A stretch of 64,000 nucleotides of DNA from Salirhabdus euzebyi (GCF_014207435.1 NZ_JACHGH010000003.1:1-64000), one strand, 5' to 3'; numbered from the stretch's first letter, positions 23,085 to 31,066 are shown. The notes: a model not told the origin generated them from the letters alone. Program-made: numbers and translations.

Positions 23085-23465
23085 GTGAGTGAGATTCGAC
23101 TAGATATACTTTATGATCATATAGGTGATGATAGGATTGCAAAATTAGTGGAAGCCTTTTATCCGAAAGTATATGCTGATCCATATTTAAGTCCATTGTT
23201 TGAAGGTGACATTCAAGAAATCATGCGGAAGCAGCGTATGTTTTTGACACAGTTTCTCGGTGGACCACCATTATATAGTCAAGAGTTTGGACCTCCAGCA
23301 ATGAAAGAACGACATCTGCCATTTGAAATTACGCCAAAACGTGCTGAATGTTGGCTCCTATGTATGGGCGAAGCATTTAAGGAAACAGGTTTAAATAAAC
23401 TTCCTGCTGGAGAAGCATTTTTTATCCGTCTAAGAAAAGTAGCGGGAATTATGGTTAATTCCTAA
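23085..23465 (+). CDS. Group II truncated haemoglobin
   Basis: A 126-residue globin of the YjbI type. DHIGDDRIAKLVEAFYPKVY is the N-terminal helix region. FLTQFLGGPPLYSQEFGPPA carries the conserved Gly-Gly-Pro before the E-F region. MKERHLPFEITPKRAECWLL contains the proximal His and the G-helix Trp typical of group II. It should bind haem and O2 or NO in the cytoplasm. It starts with GTG behind GGAGG. The gene is 46 bases upstream of the haem farnesyltransferase gene and 60 bases downstream of a perfect Fnr box. Confidence 0.92.
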   Translation: MSEIRLDILYDHIGDDRIAKLVEAFYPKVYADPYLSPLFEGDIQEIMRKQRMFLTQFLGGPPLYSQEFGPPAMKERHLPFEITPKRAECWLLCMGEAFKETGLNKLPAGEAFFIRLRKVAGIMVNS

Positions 23466-23519
23466 AAAGTAACACGGGTGCACAGTTTTTATTCATAGAA
23501 GAAGGGAGAAGTGTATGAC

Positions 23520-24437
23520 ATGAGTAGTCAATTTGTTACTGGAACAGATAGGGAGAACATGAAGGAGAGAAAACACACCTTAATGATGGATATAAAAGCA
23601 TTATGTAAAGGGAATGTTCTCCTCGCAAATTCCTTTCCTGTTTTTGTTGGATTTTGGCTAGCCCTTCATTTTAGTGAAGCGGATTTTAAAGCGCATGTCG
23701 ATACATTTTTCTTCACGATGATCGGCAGTCTTTTGGTTATGGCTGGGGCACTTGTCATGAATAATTGGTATGACACAGACATTGATACGATAATGAAAAG
23801 AACCCAGCATCGCCCAACTGTAACAGGCAATATTTCTTTGCCTGTTGTGTTAACAATCGGTATGATGTTGAGTGCACTTGGTATTGTTTTTCTTCTGTTT
23901 ACCACGTGGGAAACAGTGTTGTTTGCTATTGTTGGTTGGTTTACTTATGTCGTTTTATATACGATGTGGTCAAAACGTCGGTATACACTTAATACAGTAA
24001 TTGGTAGTATTTCTGGTGCTGTTTCGCCACTAATTGGTTGGTCTGCAGTAGAATCGTCAATGCAAACTGTACCACTTATTCTTGCACTAATCATTTTTAT
24101 TTGGCAGATGCCCCATTCCCTTGCAATTGCTATACGAAAGCATGATGATTATCAACAGGCTGGTGTTGCAATGCTTCCAGTCGTTCATGGAATGGCGATA
24201 ACGAAGAGACAGATGGTTGTCTATACAGCTTGTCTATTTCCACTACCATTATATTTAATAGATTTAGGATTAGCTTTTGTCGTAGTAGCTTGTCTGCTTA
24301 GCCTTGGATATTTAGTCATAGCAATTTACGGTTTCTTTGCCAAAGACGATATACAATGGGCCCGTATCATGTTTCTTGTTTCCGTTAATTATTTAATGTT
24401 TATTTTTGTTATGGCTGCTATATTTACCTTCATATAA
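23520..24437 (+). CDS. Protohaem IX farnesyltransferase (haem O synthase), UbiA family
   Basis: The 305-residue protein is an eight- to nine-helix prenyltransferase of the UbiA superfamily. The first Asp-rich motif NNWYDTDIDTIMKRTQHRP (near residue 80) is the CtaB/CyoE signature that binds Mg-farnesyl diphosphate. MPHSLAIAIRKHDDYQQAGV with MLPVVHG is the second conserved loop of haem O synthases. It converts haem B to haem O for terminal oxidases, in the membrane. ATG 23520 is 11 bases from GGGAG; a GTG at 23511 is also possible. It is not next to ctaCDEF as ctaB usually is. Co-transcription with the globin under Fnr control is likely. Confidence 0.9.
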   Translation: MSSQFVTGTDRENMKERKHTLMMDIKALCKGNVLLANSFPVFVGFWLALHFSEADFKAHVDTFFFTMIGSLLVMAGALVMNNWYDTDIDTIMKRTQHRPTVTGNISLPVVLTIGMMLSALGIVFLLFTTWETVLFAIVGWFTYVVLYTMWSKRRYTLNTVIGSISGAVSPLIGWSAVESSMQTVPLILALIIFIWQMPHSLAIAIRKHDDYQQAGVAMLPVVHGMAITKRQMVVYTACLFPLPLYLIDLGLAFVVVACLLSLGYLVIAIYGFFAKDDIQWARIMFLVSVNYLMFIFVMAAIFTFI

Positions 24438-24447
24438 GTGGTGATGG

Positions 24448-24482
24448 AAGTACTTCTTTGTAGAGAAGTGCTTTTTGTTTTG
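24448..24482 (+). terminator. Terminator of the globin/haem farnesyltransferase operon
   Basis: AAGTACTTCT and AGAAGTGCTT pair around TTGTAG and are followed by TTTGTTTT. Confidence 0.82.
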
Positions 24483-24572
24483 AACTTTAAAGGAAAAATG
24501 TACCATATTATAAAAAAGTAATATATGATAAATACAGTCGAAAGATGTAGAATGTTTAAGGAGAAAAAATAC

Positions 24573-25610
24573 ATGAAATACGACGTGATTGTAATTGGGG
24601 CAGGACAAGCAGGTTTGTCAATTGGGTACTATTTAAAACAAACGGAGTTGAATTTCGTTATTTTAGATAAAGGTTGTAACGTTGGTGAAAGCTGGAAAGA
24701 GAGATACGATTCTTTAACACTATTTACACCTCGGTCCTTTAGCTCTTTGCCTGGATTTTTAATGCCAGGTGATGAAAAAGTATATCCCGTTAAAGATGAA
24801 GTGGCCAATTATTTAGATACATATGCCAAAAAATTTTCCATTCCTATACAACACCATACGGAAGTAACTAATATTGAAAAAGTGGATGATGATTTTATAC
24901 TAAGTACGACAAAAGGAGAGTGCATTTCCAAAAATGTTGTTGTGGCAACAGGACCATTCCATCATCCATTTATCCCTTCATTTTCAGCAGGTTTATCTAC
25001 AGATATATTGCAGATTCACTCATCAGAATACAAAAATCCAGAGCAGCTTCAACCTGGAACTATATTAGTTGTTGGAGGAGGTAATTCAGGATCACAGATT
25101 GCCGTTGAATTGGCTGATAATCGTGATGTTTATTTCTCAGTAGGACATAAGTTAAATTTTTTACCTCAGGATATTGGCAAGAAAAGCATTTTTTGGTGGT
25201 TTGATAAGCTAGGGATTTTAAAGGCCACTCGAGAAAGTAAGATTGGTTCATTTATCAGGCAGAAACCTGATCCTATTTTTGGTTTTGAACTTAAGCCTTT
25301 ACTTCATAGACAAGTAGTCAAGTTAAAGCCGAGAGTCGTTTCGGTTAATCAAAATAGCGTGATTTTTAAAGATAATAGTTTATTAGAAGTGTCTAACATC
25401 ATTTGGTGTACTGGATTTAAACTGGATTTCAAGTGGATTGATATTCCGTCAGTTTTTGACCAAAAAGGGAATCCGATACATAAAAGGGGAGTAACAGCTG
25501 TTGATGGATTTTACTTTTTAGGTTTACCTTGGCAATTTCGCAGAGGTTCTGCATTGCTTCAGGGTGTTGGTGTGGATGCTCAATATATAGTTAAACAGGT
25601 CATAAAATAG
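24573..25610 (+). CDS. Flavin-containing monooxygenase (CzcO-like FAD/NADPH enzyme)
   Basis: A 345-residue two-dinucleotide-domain flavoprotein. The FAD loop is VIVIGAGQAGLSIGYYLKQ (residues 5-23), followed by GESWKERYDSLTLFTPR. A second GxGxxG-type loop, ILVVGGGNSGSQIAVELA near 165, binds NADPH. The late ATG-like IIWCTGFKLDF and the GLPWQFRRGSALLQGVG ending are characteristic of the CzcO/YocS-like group. These enzymes oxygenate soft nucleophiles or aldehydes; the name CzcO reflects genetic context only. ATG 24573 is nine bases after AAGGAG. The gene stands alone. Confidence 0.88.
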   Translation: MKYDVIVIGAGQAGLSIGYYLKQTELNFVILDKGCNVGESWKERYDSLTLFTPRSFSSLPGFLMPGDEKVYPVKDEVANYLDTYAKKFSIPIQHHTEVTNIEKVDDDFILSTTKGECISKNVVVATGPFHHPFIPSFSAGLSTDILQIHSSEYKNPEQLQPGTILVVGGGNSGSQIAVELADNRDVYFSVGHKLNFLPQDIGKKSIFWWFDKLGILKATRESKIGSFIRQKPDPIFGFELKPLLHRQVVKLKPRVVSVNQNSVIFKDNSLLEVSNIIWCTGFKLDFKWIDIPSVFDQKGNPIHKRGVTAVDGFYFLGLPWQFRRGSALLQGVGVDAQYIVKQVIK

Positions 25611-25723
25611 GATAAGGATTAAGTCTAGTAAGTCTTATAAAAAGGTCATAACACAAGATTATTTAAAGAGTAAACTGCATCAATCTCAAAACACTCAAAC
25701 ATGAAAATTGGATTGAACTAAAT

Positions 25724-25739
25724 GATGTTTATAAACATC
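25724..25739. repeat. 16-bp perfect palindrome in an intergenic gap
   Basis: GATGTTTATAAACATC lies in the 256-base gap before the lipoprotein gene. No T-run follows. It may be an operator, but nothing else supports that. The remainder of the gap is featureless and AT-rich. Confidence 0.35.
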
Positions 25740-25866
25740 TATATATATTAAAAGTACAAACTCCTAAATGTGAAATTTTTCAAATGTATACTAAAGTATA
25801 ATTTACCAACTTTTGCATTTTTAGTAGCCTTAAAAGATAAGAGAAAAATACTAAAGAGGTGTACAG

Positions 25867-26796
25867 ATGAAAAAATTAGGGGTAATTTTTTTGATGGTCT
25901 TACTAGCTATGTTAGCAGCATGTAGCGATGATGCTTCAGGGAATGACAACGAGGTGAATGAGCAACCAACAAATGATGATCAAGTAAGTCAAGAAACAGA
26001 AGTTAACACACAGAGTGATGACACAAGTGATCAAGACGGAGCTGCTGAAGAGGAAGAAGAGGATAATTCAAATAATCCTGTTATAGCAGGTGATGCAGCA
26101 ACTATTTTACAAAAATCAGCCGAAGCAATGACTGATGTAAAGAGTTTTAAAGCCGTAAGTAAAAGTTACGATGATAGTACAATTAATGGTCAAAGAAATA
26201 TAGAGGAAATGGATTTTACAATGGAAATAATTTATACTGATCCAACTGCGATGTACGCTCATGGAGAATCTGTGTCCGAAGGTGGAGAAACAGAAGCTTT
26301 TGAAATGTATATGGGTGACGGGAATTTATTTGTGTTTGGGGATGGGAATTGGTATTCGATGTCATCCGATTCTGGTTATGCAAGCATATATGAGCAGTTT
26401 AAATTTCTTGAAGAAGAACAAATAGACACTTATGTTGAATTTAGCCAACATTTTGAAGTAAGTGATAATGGAGATCACTATTTGTTAACGTTTGTTGGAG
26501 ATAATAATCAATATAAAGAAACTGTTTTAGGAGCAAGTATTGCTGGATTAAGCGAACTTTTTCAAGAACACTACGACAACATGGAAGTAAGTAAAGGAGT
26601 ATATGAAATTGCAATAGATAAAGAGACGTTTTACATGACTTCCTATAAGATGGAATACGAATCACAAACATCTGGCCAACTGGGGGACATAAAGGAAAAT
26701 TATAAAGGAACATACGAGTTAAGTAATTTCAATGGAATTAACGAACTTACTGTACCAGATGAAGTGGTCGAATCTGCAATGCCAATAGGGGGATAA
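25867..26796 (+). CDS. Lipoprotein, DUF6612/LolA-like
   Basis: This 309-residue protein has a lipoprotein signal peptide ending LAAC (Cys20). A 50-residue Asp/Glu/Asn/Gln-rich linker leads to a single beta-rich domain beginning AATILQKSAEAMTDVKSFKA. This opening, with later MEIIYTDPTAMYAHG and GNWYSMSS, is typical of DUF6612 proteins, which share the LppX/LolA-like half-barrel that can bind lipids. It should be tethered to the outer face of the membrane. GAGGTG precedes the ATG. A terminator shared with the convergent dapA gene follows. Confidence 0.78.
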   Translation: MKKLGVIFLMVLLAMLAACSDDASGNDNEVNEQPTNDDQVSQETEVNTQSDDTSDQDGAAEEEEEDNSNNPVIAGDAATILQKSAEAMTDVKSFKAVSKSYDDSTINGQRNIEEMDFTMEIIYTDPTAMYAHGESVSEGGETEAFEMYMGDGNLFVFGDGNWYSMSSDSGYASIYEQFKFLEEEQIDTYVEFSQHFEVSDNGDHYLLTFVGDNNQYKETVLGASIAGLSELFQEHYDNMEVSKGVYEIAIDKETFYMTSYKMEYESQTSGQLGDIKENYKGTYELSNFNGINELTVPDEVVESAMPIGG

Positions 26797-26806
26797 AAGA
26801 TAAAAA

Positions 26807-26846
26807 TAAAGGAATAAGCGTTTTTAAGCTTATTCCTTTTCTTTAT
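26807..26846. terminator. Bidirectional terminator between lipoprotein gene and dapA
   Basis: AAAGGAATAAGC and GCTTATTCCTTT pair around GTTTTTAA, with T-runs on both sides. Confidence 0.88.
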
Positions 26847-26847
26847 A

Positions 26848-27741
26848 TTAATAACCAGCTACTTTTTCGGCATCGTAATGAGACAAAATATGGTATAGCG
26901 CATCACGCTCTTGATCATTAAGAGGAACAAGTGGTAATCGAACCCCTCCAACAGGAACACCGATTCTGTTTAGTGCTTCTTTCACTGCGGTTGGATTTGG
27001 TGCAGAAAATAGAGCCTTGATCAATGGTAACAAATAGCGATGCATAGCGGCAGCATTGGCTACATCTCCATTGCGGTAATATTGAACCATTTGTTGCATT
27101 TCATTCCCGATTACATGGGAGGATACAGAAACAATACCAGTTCCACCGACGGCAAGTGTCGGCAGGGTTTGGCTATCCTCTCCACTAAAAACACTAAAAC
27201 TATCAGGTGTATTGCTAATAATTTCAGTCATTTGATCTAAATCACCGCTAGCTTCTTTAATGGCTACAATATTTTTGATTTGGGCAAGACGAACTACTGT
27301 ATCAGGCGTCATATTAATAACACTTCGACCAGGAATATTATAGAGCATTATTGGTAATGTTATACTTTCAGCAATCGTGCTAAAATGTTGAAACAATCCT
27401 TCTTGTGAAGGTTTGTTGTAAAAAGGCGTAACAAGCATGACTGCATCGACACCAATAGCTTCAGCTTCCTTTGAAAGTTCAATTGATGCTCTTGTGTTGT
27501 TAGATCCAGTTCCTGCAATAACTGGGACTCTGCCATTCACTTCTTCCACCACAAAACGGAACAAATGGAGCTTCTCTTCGTGTGTTAGGGTAGGGGATTC
27601 TCCAGTCGTTCCTGCGACGACTAAACCATCAGATCCATTAGCGATTAAATAATTGACTAAACCTCTAGTTGCCTCAAAGTCGATGTCTCCACTTTGATTA
27701 AACGGAGTGACCATAGCTGTTAATACGTGACCAAAATTCAT
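26848..27741 (-). CDS. dapA: 4-hydroxy-tetrahydrodipicolinate synthase
   Basis: The 297-residue TIM-barrel class I aldolase condenses pyruvate with aspartate semialdehyde, the first committed step of lysine and dipicolinate synthesis. AGTTGESPTLTHEEKLHLF carries the pyruvate-binding Thr-Thr. MLYNIPGRSVINM carries the catalytic Tyr, and IVAIKEASGDLDQM carries the Schiff-base Lys. Start ATG 27741 follows AGGGTG and lies 12 bases inside a longer GTG frame. A lysine riboswitch sits in its leader, so it is repressed by lysine. It stands alone rather than in the asd-dapG-dapA cluster of B. subtilis and may be a paralogue for lysine supply. Confidence 0.95.
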   Translation of the reverse strand: MNFGHVLTAMVTPFNQSGDIDFEATRGLVNYLIANGSDGLVVAGTTGESPTLTHEEKLHLFRFVVEEVNGRVPVIAGTGSNNTRASIELSKEAEAIGVDAVMLVTPFYNKPSQEGLFQHFSTIAESITLPIMLYNIPGRSVINMTPDTVVRLAQIKNIVAIKEASGDLDQMTEIISNTPDSFSVFSGEDSQTLPTLAVGGTGIVSVSSHVIGNEMQQMVQYYRNGDVANAAAMHRYLLPLIKALFSAPNPTAVKEALNRIGVPVGGVRLPLVPLNDQERDALYHILSHYDAEKVAGY

Positions 27742-27790
27742 AACTTCACACACCCTTTATTTTTATTTTTTTCGTAGGTGTGGAGGACCA

Positions 27791-27828
27791 AAAAAAGCAA
27801 CAACGAGAGAGAGCTCGCTGTTGCTTTT
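27791..27828 (-). terminator. Expression-platform terminator of the lysine riboswitch
   Basis: On the minus strand, GCAACAGCGAG and CTCGTTGTTGC form an 11-bp stem (one mismatch) followed by TTTTTTTGG. It lies between the L-box aptamer and dapA and should form when lysine is bound. Confidence 0.88.
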
Positions 27829-27854
27829 AGAACATGTCTGATCGTTCTATACAA

Positions 27855-28030
27855 AAGAATAGCCCTCCATATAGTTTCCTATATGACAGTCCTGCATTTC
27901 TTCAATATCAGAACCAGCTTTAGGAGAATGAGTCTCCTTCCACTTCGGCAAATTCCCCTTTCCTTTTGCTTCCTTGGAGCCCATTCTCCTCCACAAAAGT
28001 ACTAATGGTTTCTGCACCTCTATCCTTACT
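27855..28030 (-). promoter_or_regulatory. Lysine riboswitch (L box) aptamer
   Basis: Reading leftward, the sequence contains AGGATAGAGGTGCAG, then TTTGCCGAAGTGGAAGGAG, CTGGTTCTG, and GGACTGTCATATAGGAAACT, the conserved strands of the five-stem L-box in the right order. It is followed by a terminator and then dapA, a standard target. The GGGCTCCAAGGAAGC arm is longer than in B. subtilis lysC. Confidence 0.93.
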
Positions 28031-28257
28031 TTAAAAACATTTTAAAATAAGAAAGTATTAAATTGTTATGTTCACTTTACCAAACATAATATGAAAATAC
28101 AAGGTGATTTAACCAGTTTTTTTGAATTTGTTCTAGGAGTAAAACGTTTTAAAGCAACATTTAATTATTGAAAAACATTAAGACTAGATGTATGTTGGGA
28201 CTAGACGCGTAATATAAGAGTAGATACATAATGTAAAAATCAGTGGAGGTTTAGAGA

Positions 28258-28452
28258 ATGAAGAGTGCGAGATTTCATCCCTTTTTGATAGTAGCACTTT
28301 TCTCTAGTGCTATATCAATGGGATTATGGGCATTTAGGCATTTTCGTGAAAATCAAATTGGCTATGCAATTGTATTTAGTCTTTTATTTTTGTTTTTTCT
28401 TAGCTTACTCTGTTTTGGGATTATTTCGAACAGAAAGTTAAAGCAAAAATAA
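28258..28452 (+). CDS. Small two-helix membrane protein
   Basis: A 64-residue protein with hydrophobic segments at about 9-26 and 37-57, separated by a charged turn (RHFRENQIG), and a Lys-rich tail. GGAGG lies 11 bases before the ATG. It is followed 26 bases later by another small membrane protein, suggesting a two-gene unit. No family was recognised. Confidence 0.6.
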   Translation: MKSARFHPFLIVALFSSAISMGLWAFRHFRENQIGYAIVFSLLFLFFLSLLCFGIISNRKLKQK

Positions 28453-28478
28453 GCAGTAATATGAGAGAGGAAGATAGT

Positions 28479-28760
28479 ATGGATATAAGAATCGCTTTAC
28501 TAATAGGAATCTTCTTAATGGGAATTGTATTTATTTTTTTCATCCAACTGTTTAAACGAAAGTCTACAAAACTACTTAAATTCATTCCTGCAATTGTTAG
28601 TGCTTTTGGTATGGCTATCTTTTATTTGAAAATGTTGTTTGTTTCACAAGGATATGATGCCATTTATGATGTGCTGGTGATTATCATTTTATCTGTTTTA
28701 TTAAGCTTATCTCTTATTGGAGCCATTATACTGCAAATAGTTGAGTATAAAAAAGCATAA
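28479..28760 (+). CDS. Small three-helix membrane protein
   Basis: A 93-residue protein with three hydrophobic segments and the short polar turn LFKRKSTKLLKF after the first. The ATG at 28479 follows GAGAGGA; an ATG at 28461 would place the RBS inside the coding part. The arrangement resembles YesK-like proteins, but this cannot be confirmed by eye. It is probably co-expressed with the gene at 28258. Confidence 0.6.
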   Translation: MDIRIALLIGIFLMGIVFIFFIQLFKRKSTKLLKFIPAIVSAFGMAIFYLKMLFVSQGYDAIYDVLVIIILSVLLSLSLIGAIILQIVEYKKA

Positions 28761-28805
28761 ATAAGCATCCCGCTAAAGGTTAACTAATACGCTGAAGTTG
28801 AAAAA

Positions 28806-28843
28806 TAAAGGGCTTATCCTAAAGAGGAGGATTAGCTTATTTG
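28806..28843. terminator. Weak terminator-like hairpin
   Basis: GCTTATCCT and AGGATTAGC pair with one mismatch around AAAGAGG. On the minus strand the hairpin is followed by TTTATTTTT; the plus side is less T-rich. Confidence 0.45.
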
Positions 28844-28964
28844 TTGAAGTAAACTAGCAGGTTAGTCCAATAGGCTTTATTAGTTTTTTATTTATGGAAA
28901 TAATAGGATAATGGAGCTCGTATGTGGAAGCAATGAACTGGTTGAAAAATAGAGGAGGTACATA

Positions 28965-29273
28965 ATGAACAAATTTAGCTTGTTTGGTAAATTCACGGTA
29001 CAAGAAGGTGAACGTGACACAATGGTAGATATTTTGTTGGAAGCAGCAGAATCAATGCAGAATCTTGATGAGTGTGAGCTATATCTGGTGAATATTTCTG
29101 AAAGTGAACCAAATTCTGTTTATATTTATGAAGTTTGGAGTAATGAGAATGCTCATAAAGCATCTTTAACTCATGAAGCTACACAAACACTTATAGGGCG
29201 TGCAAAACCAATCATCACTGGAATGGAAAGAATTAGCACCCTAAAAACAAGAGGTGGGAAGGGCATATCATAG
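28965..29273 (+). CDS. Antibiotic biosynthesis monooxygenase (ABM)-family protein
   Basis: A 102-residue ferredoxin-like alpha+beta protein. FSLFGKFTVQEGERDTMVDI, then CELYLVNISESEPNSVYIYE and VWSNENAHKASLTHEATQTL match the YgiN-like putative quinol monooxygenase branch of the ABM domain. These are cofactor-free dimers acting on quinols or aromatic compounds. AGAGGAGG precedes the ATG. The gene is monocistronic. Confidence 0.85.
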   Translation: MNKFSLFGKFTVQEGERDTMVDILLEAAESMQNLDECELYLVNISESEPNSVYIYEVWSNENAHKASLTHEATQTLIGRAKPIITGMERISTLKTRGGKGIS

Positions 29274-29330
29274 AACTCTTGTTTTCTTATTAATCTATAG
29301 GGAGCTTAGTTGAACAAGACGATATAAAGA

Positions 29331-29460
29331 ACAAAAGCGCAAGCGCCTTGCTCAGCCTAAGGCAGGCATAAGACAAGACCTGCCGTGGCGTTTTTGCCAC
29401 AGAAGGGATTGACTTATGTCCCGAGGGGGTAGGTGCTGGAGCTAGACGTGGCTTCCCCGT
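29331..29460. repeat. Dispersed Bacillaceae intergenic repeat (structured)
   Basis: The stretch contains AAAAGCGCAAGCGCCTTGCT, CATAAGACAAG, CTTATGTCCCGAG and AGGTGCTGGAGCTAGACGTG. Its halves pair (CATAAGAC with a downstream GACTTATG; AGCGCCTT with the AGGTGCT region) to form a long hairpin. I recognise this GCGCAAGCGCCTTG...GCTGGAGCTAGAC pattern as an element scattered in many copies through Bacillus-related genomes. It is GC-richer than its surroundings. Only one copy is in this window. Confidence 0.65.
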
Positions 29461-29510
29461 GCAACTAACTTATCCTCAAGTCCGAAATTTTATAATTTCC
29501 TAAGCAAGAA

Positions 29511-29541
29511 CAAAACACTTGGGAATCCCAAGTGTTTTTTA
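29511..29541. terminator. Bidirectional terminator hairpin
   Basis: AAAACACTTGGGA and TCCCAAGTGTTTT pair almost without a loop and are followed by TTATATG. Confidence 0.75.
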
Positions 29542-29664
29542 TATGCTTTTGTACTGTTATTTATGCTGCTAAAGTGAGTTCGATTTAATGTGATAATTTA
29601 TCTGTTATTTGACATTTTCTCCATAGTATTGGAACTACTTACGCTATAGATATACTCTTTTTAA

Positions 29665-30072
29665 TTATTTCTTTGAATCTGTAAATATGGCCATTGCTTC
29701 ACTCATAAACTTCGCTAGTCCTTCACCCATTTTATCAATATTTTTTGTAAATCGCTTATCATCGACATATAGTTTCCCCAATCCCTTAAAGGTTTCTAGA
29801 TTGTATGATCCGAAATTATTGTTTAATAAATCATACCAGTCTTTAATGGCAGCTTGTGCCTCGTCAGAAGCAGGGGAGTCATAACGAAGTTCCGCCAGCT
29901 TTGTGTATATAGCTATCATTTTTTCATTTGCTGTTTCCTTTTCCTTTTTGGACATGCTGCTAATTTTTTTATTCGAGTCATCAACAGCTTTTTCTCCCCA
30001 ACGTTCTCGTGCTTCTTGTTCATATGGGTTTTGACTAAAATCAAATCCTTCAAACTTTTCTTTATTAGACAT
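29665..30072 (-). CDS. Internally initiated TipAS-like drug-binding domain
   Basis: Inside the MerR gene, AAAGGAG lies eight bases before an in-frame ATG at 30072. Translation from there yields 135 residues starting [20 protein letters not shown], which is exactly the TipAS ligand-binding domain without the DNA-binding part. In Streptomyces, TipAS is known to be made in this way from the tipA message and in excess over TipAL. The sequence shows the RBS and start; use in vivo is inferred. Confidence 0.65.
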   Translation of the reverse strand: MSNKEKFEGFDFSQNPYEQEARERWGEKAVDDSNKKISSMSKKEKETANEKMIAIYTKLAELRYDSPASDEAQAAIKDWYDLLNNNFGSYNLETFKGLGKLYVDDKRFTKNIDKMGEGLAKFMSEAMAIFTDSKK

Positions 30073-30411
30073 ATTAATCTCTCCTTTCGTATGTTCAATG
30101 GTTTTATCAATAGTCGCAATGATTTTATCTAGGCGGGAACGTTTATCAATTAAATATTTACGATGTAGCTCGAGTGCTTCTGACTTATTAAAGGATGGAC
30201 TACTGATAATTTCTCTAATTTTTTTTAAAGGAAAGCCTAATTCTTTAAAAAACAAAATTTGCTGTAAACATTCTAAGTCTTCTTCGGAATATAGGCGATA
30301 ACCGGAAGTGGTAGTAGCTTCTGGCGTTAACAAACCAATCTCATCGTAATGATGTAGTGTGCGCACACTAATCCCAACTAAATCTGCGACTTCTTTCACT
30401 TTGATTCCCAT
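29665..30411 (-). CDS. MerR-family multidrug-sensing activator, TipA/Mta type
   Basis: The 248-residue protein has an N-terminal MerR winged helix ([20 protein letters not shown] and [20 protein letters not shown]). A dimerisation coiled coil follows (about 75-112), then a C-terminal TipAS antibiotic-recognition domain ([20 protein letters not shown], a strong TipAS marker, and [20 protein letters not shown]). Mta of B. subtilis and TipAL of Streptomyces share this layout and activate their own gene and efflux genes on ligand binding. A 19-bp-spacer promoter precedes it. An internal RBS within the gene would also give the TipAS domain alone. No efflux gene is adjacent. Confidence 0.92.
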   Translation of the reverse strand: MGIKVKEVADLVGISVRTLHHYDEIGLLTPEATTTSGYRLYSEEDLECLQQILFFKELGFPLKKIREIISSPSFNKSEALELHRKYLIDKRSRLDKIIATIDKTIEHTKGEINMSNKEKFEGFDFSQNPYEQEARERWGEKAVDDSNKKISSMSKKEKETANEKMIAIYTKLAELRYDSPASDEAQAAIKDWYDLLNNNFGSYNLETFKGLGKLYVDDKRFTKNIDKMGEGLAKFMSEAMAIFTDSKK

Positions 30412-30435
30412 CGTTAGTTGGCCTCCTTTACTTTA

Positions 30436-30466
30436 ACTATAAAGTATAACGCAACGTGAGGGTCAA
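30436..30466 (-). promoter_or_regulatory. MerR-type promoter with 19-bp spacer
   Basis: On the minus strand TTGACC and TATAGT are separated by 19 bases that include CTCACGTTGCGT, closely like the Mta/TipA operator half-sites. The overlong spacer is the hallmark of promoters activated by MerR-family DNA untwisting, so the regulator most likely controls its own gene. Confidence 0.85.
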
Positions 30467-30494
30467 TAGGATTATATATAATTTTATGAAAAAA

Positions 30495-30535
30495 TAAAAA
30501 AGCAAGTCCTGTAAAAGTAGGACTTGCTTTTATCG
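30495..30535 (-). terminator. Terminator of the YabR-like gene
   Basis: AAAGCAAGTCCT and AGGACTTGCTTT pair around an eight-base loop, followed on the minus strand by TTTATTTTTTC. Confidence 0.88.
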
Positions 30536-30553
30536 CTCGCTCTATATTAAGTA

Positions 30554-31003
30554 TTAGCCGCGTCTGCCGCCTCGACCGCCTCGTTTTGATTCGGTATTAC
30601 GGTTTAGGCTATAAAGGTTTTCTTCACTAGTTTTTAAAAATTTAGCCATTTTATCTTCAAACGATTCTTTTGCCTTAAAATTGCCTTTTGAACGGAAGTT
30701 TTTATTGTTGTCTCTACCACCTTGACGTGGAGGGCGCTTAGTATAAGAAGAAGAAGTTTGTCCTTCCGGTTTATCAATTGCCTTCTTGATAGATAAAGCA
30801 ATTTTTCCTTCTTTTTCACTAAGTACTTTTACTTCCACTTCATCACCAATTTTAAGATGCTCATTTACATCTTTAACAAAGCTATCCGCTACTTCACTTA
30901 TGTGAACAAGACCAGTAGATCCACCTGGAAGTTCTACGAATGCTCCAAAATTAGTAATTCCTGCAACTTTACCCTTTACCTTACTGCCAACTTCGATTGC
31001 CAA
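30554..31003 (-). CDS. S1-domain RNA-binding protein, YabR-like
   Basis: This 149-residue protein carries one S1 OB-fold domain at the N terminus (VGSKVKGKVAGITNFGAFVE and TGLVHISEVADSFVKDVNEH). A basic, Gly/Arg-rich, probably disordered tail follows, ending RGGRGGRRG. B. subtilis YabR and general stress protein 13 (YugI) share this form; they associate with ribosomes or RNA. The start is a TTG at 31003, seven bases after GAGGGGG. In most Bacillus genomes yabR follows divIC, so here the protein is either a separate paralogue or has moved. It is divergent from the DbpA RNA helicase gene, giving an RNA-related neighbourhood. Confidence 0.85.
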   Translation of the reverse strand: MAIEVGSKVKGKVAGITNFGAFVELPGGSTGLVHISEVADSFVKDVNEHLKIGDEVEVKVLSEKEGKIALSIKKAIDKPEGQTSSSYTKRPPRQGGRDNNKNFRSKGNFKAKESFEDKMAKFLKTSEENLYSLNRNTESKRGGRGGRRG

Positions 31004-31037
31004 AAGAGTTCCCCCTCAATAATTTTACAACCATGTC

Positions 31038-31066
31038 ATTATAACAAATAATTGACATAATTTCAA
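31038..31066 (-). promoter_or_regulatory. SigA promoter of the YabR-like gene
   Basis: On the minus strand TTGAAA, a 17-base spacer and TATAAT lie about 35 bases before the TTG start. Confidence 0.72.

Noticed and set aside
24389-24608. Minus-strand ORFs across the end of the haem farnesyltransferase gene
   Set aside because: They overlap a strong plus-strand terminator and two real genes and have no RBS.
27437-27652. Plus-strand ORFs opposite dapA
   Set aside because: Shadows of a clear minus-strand gene with catalytic residues intact.
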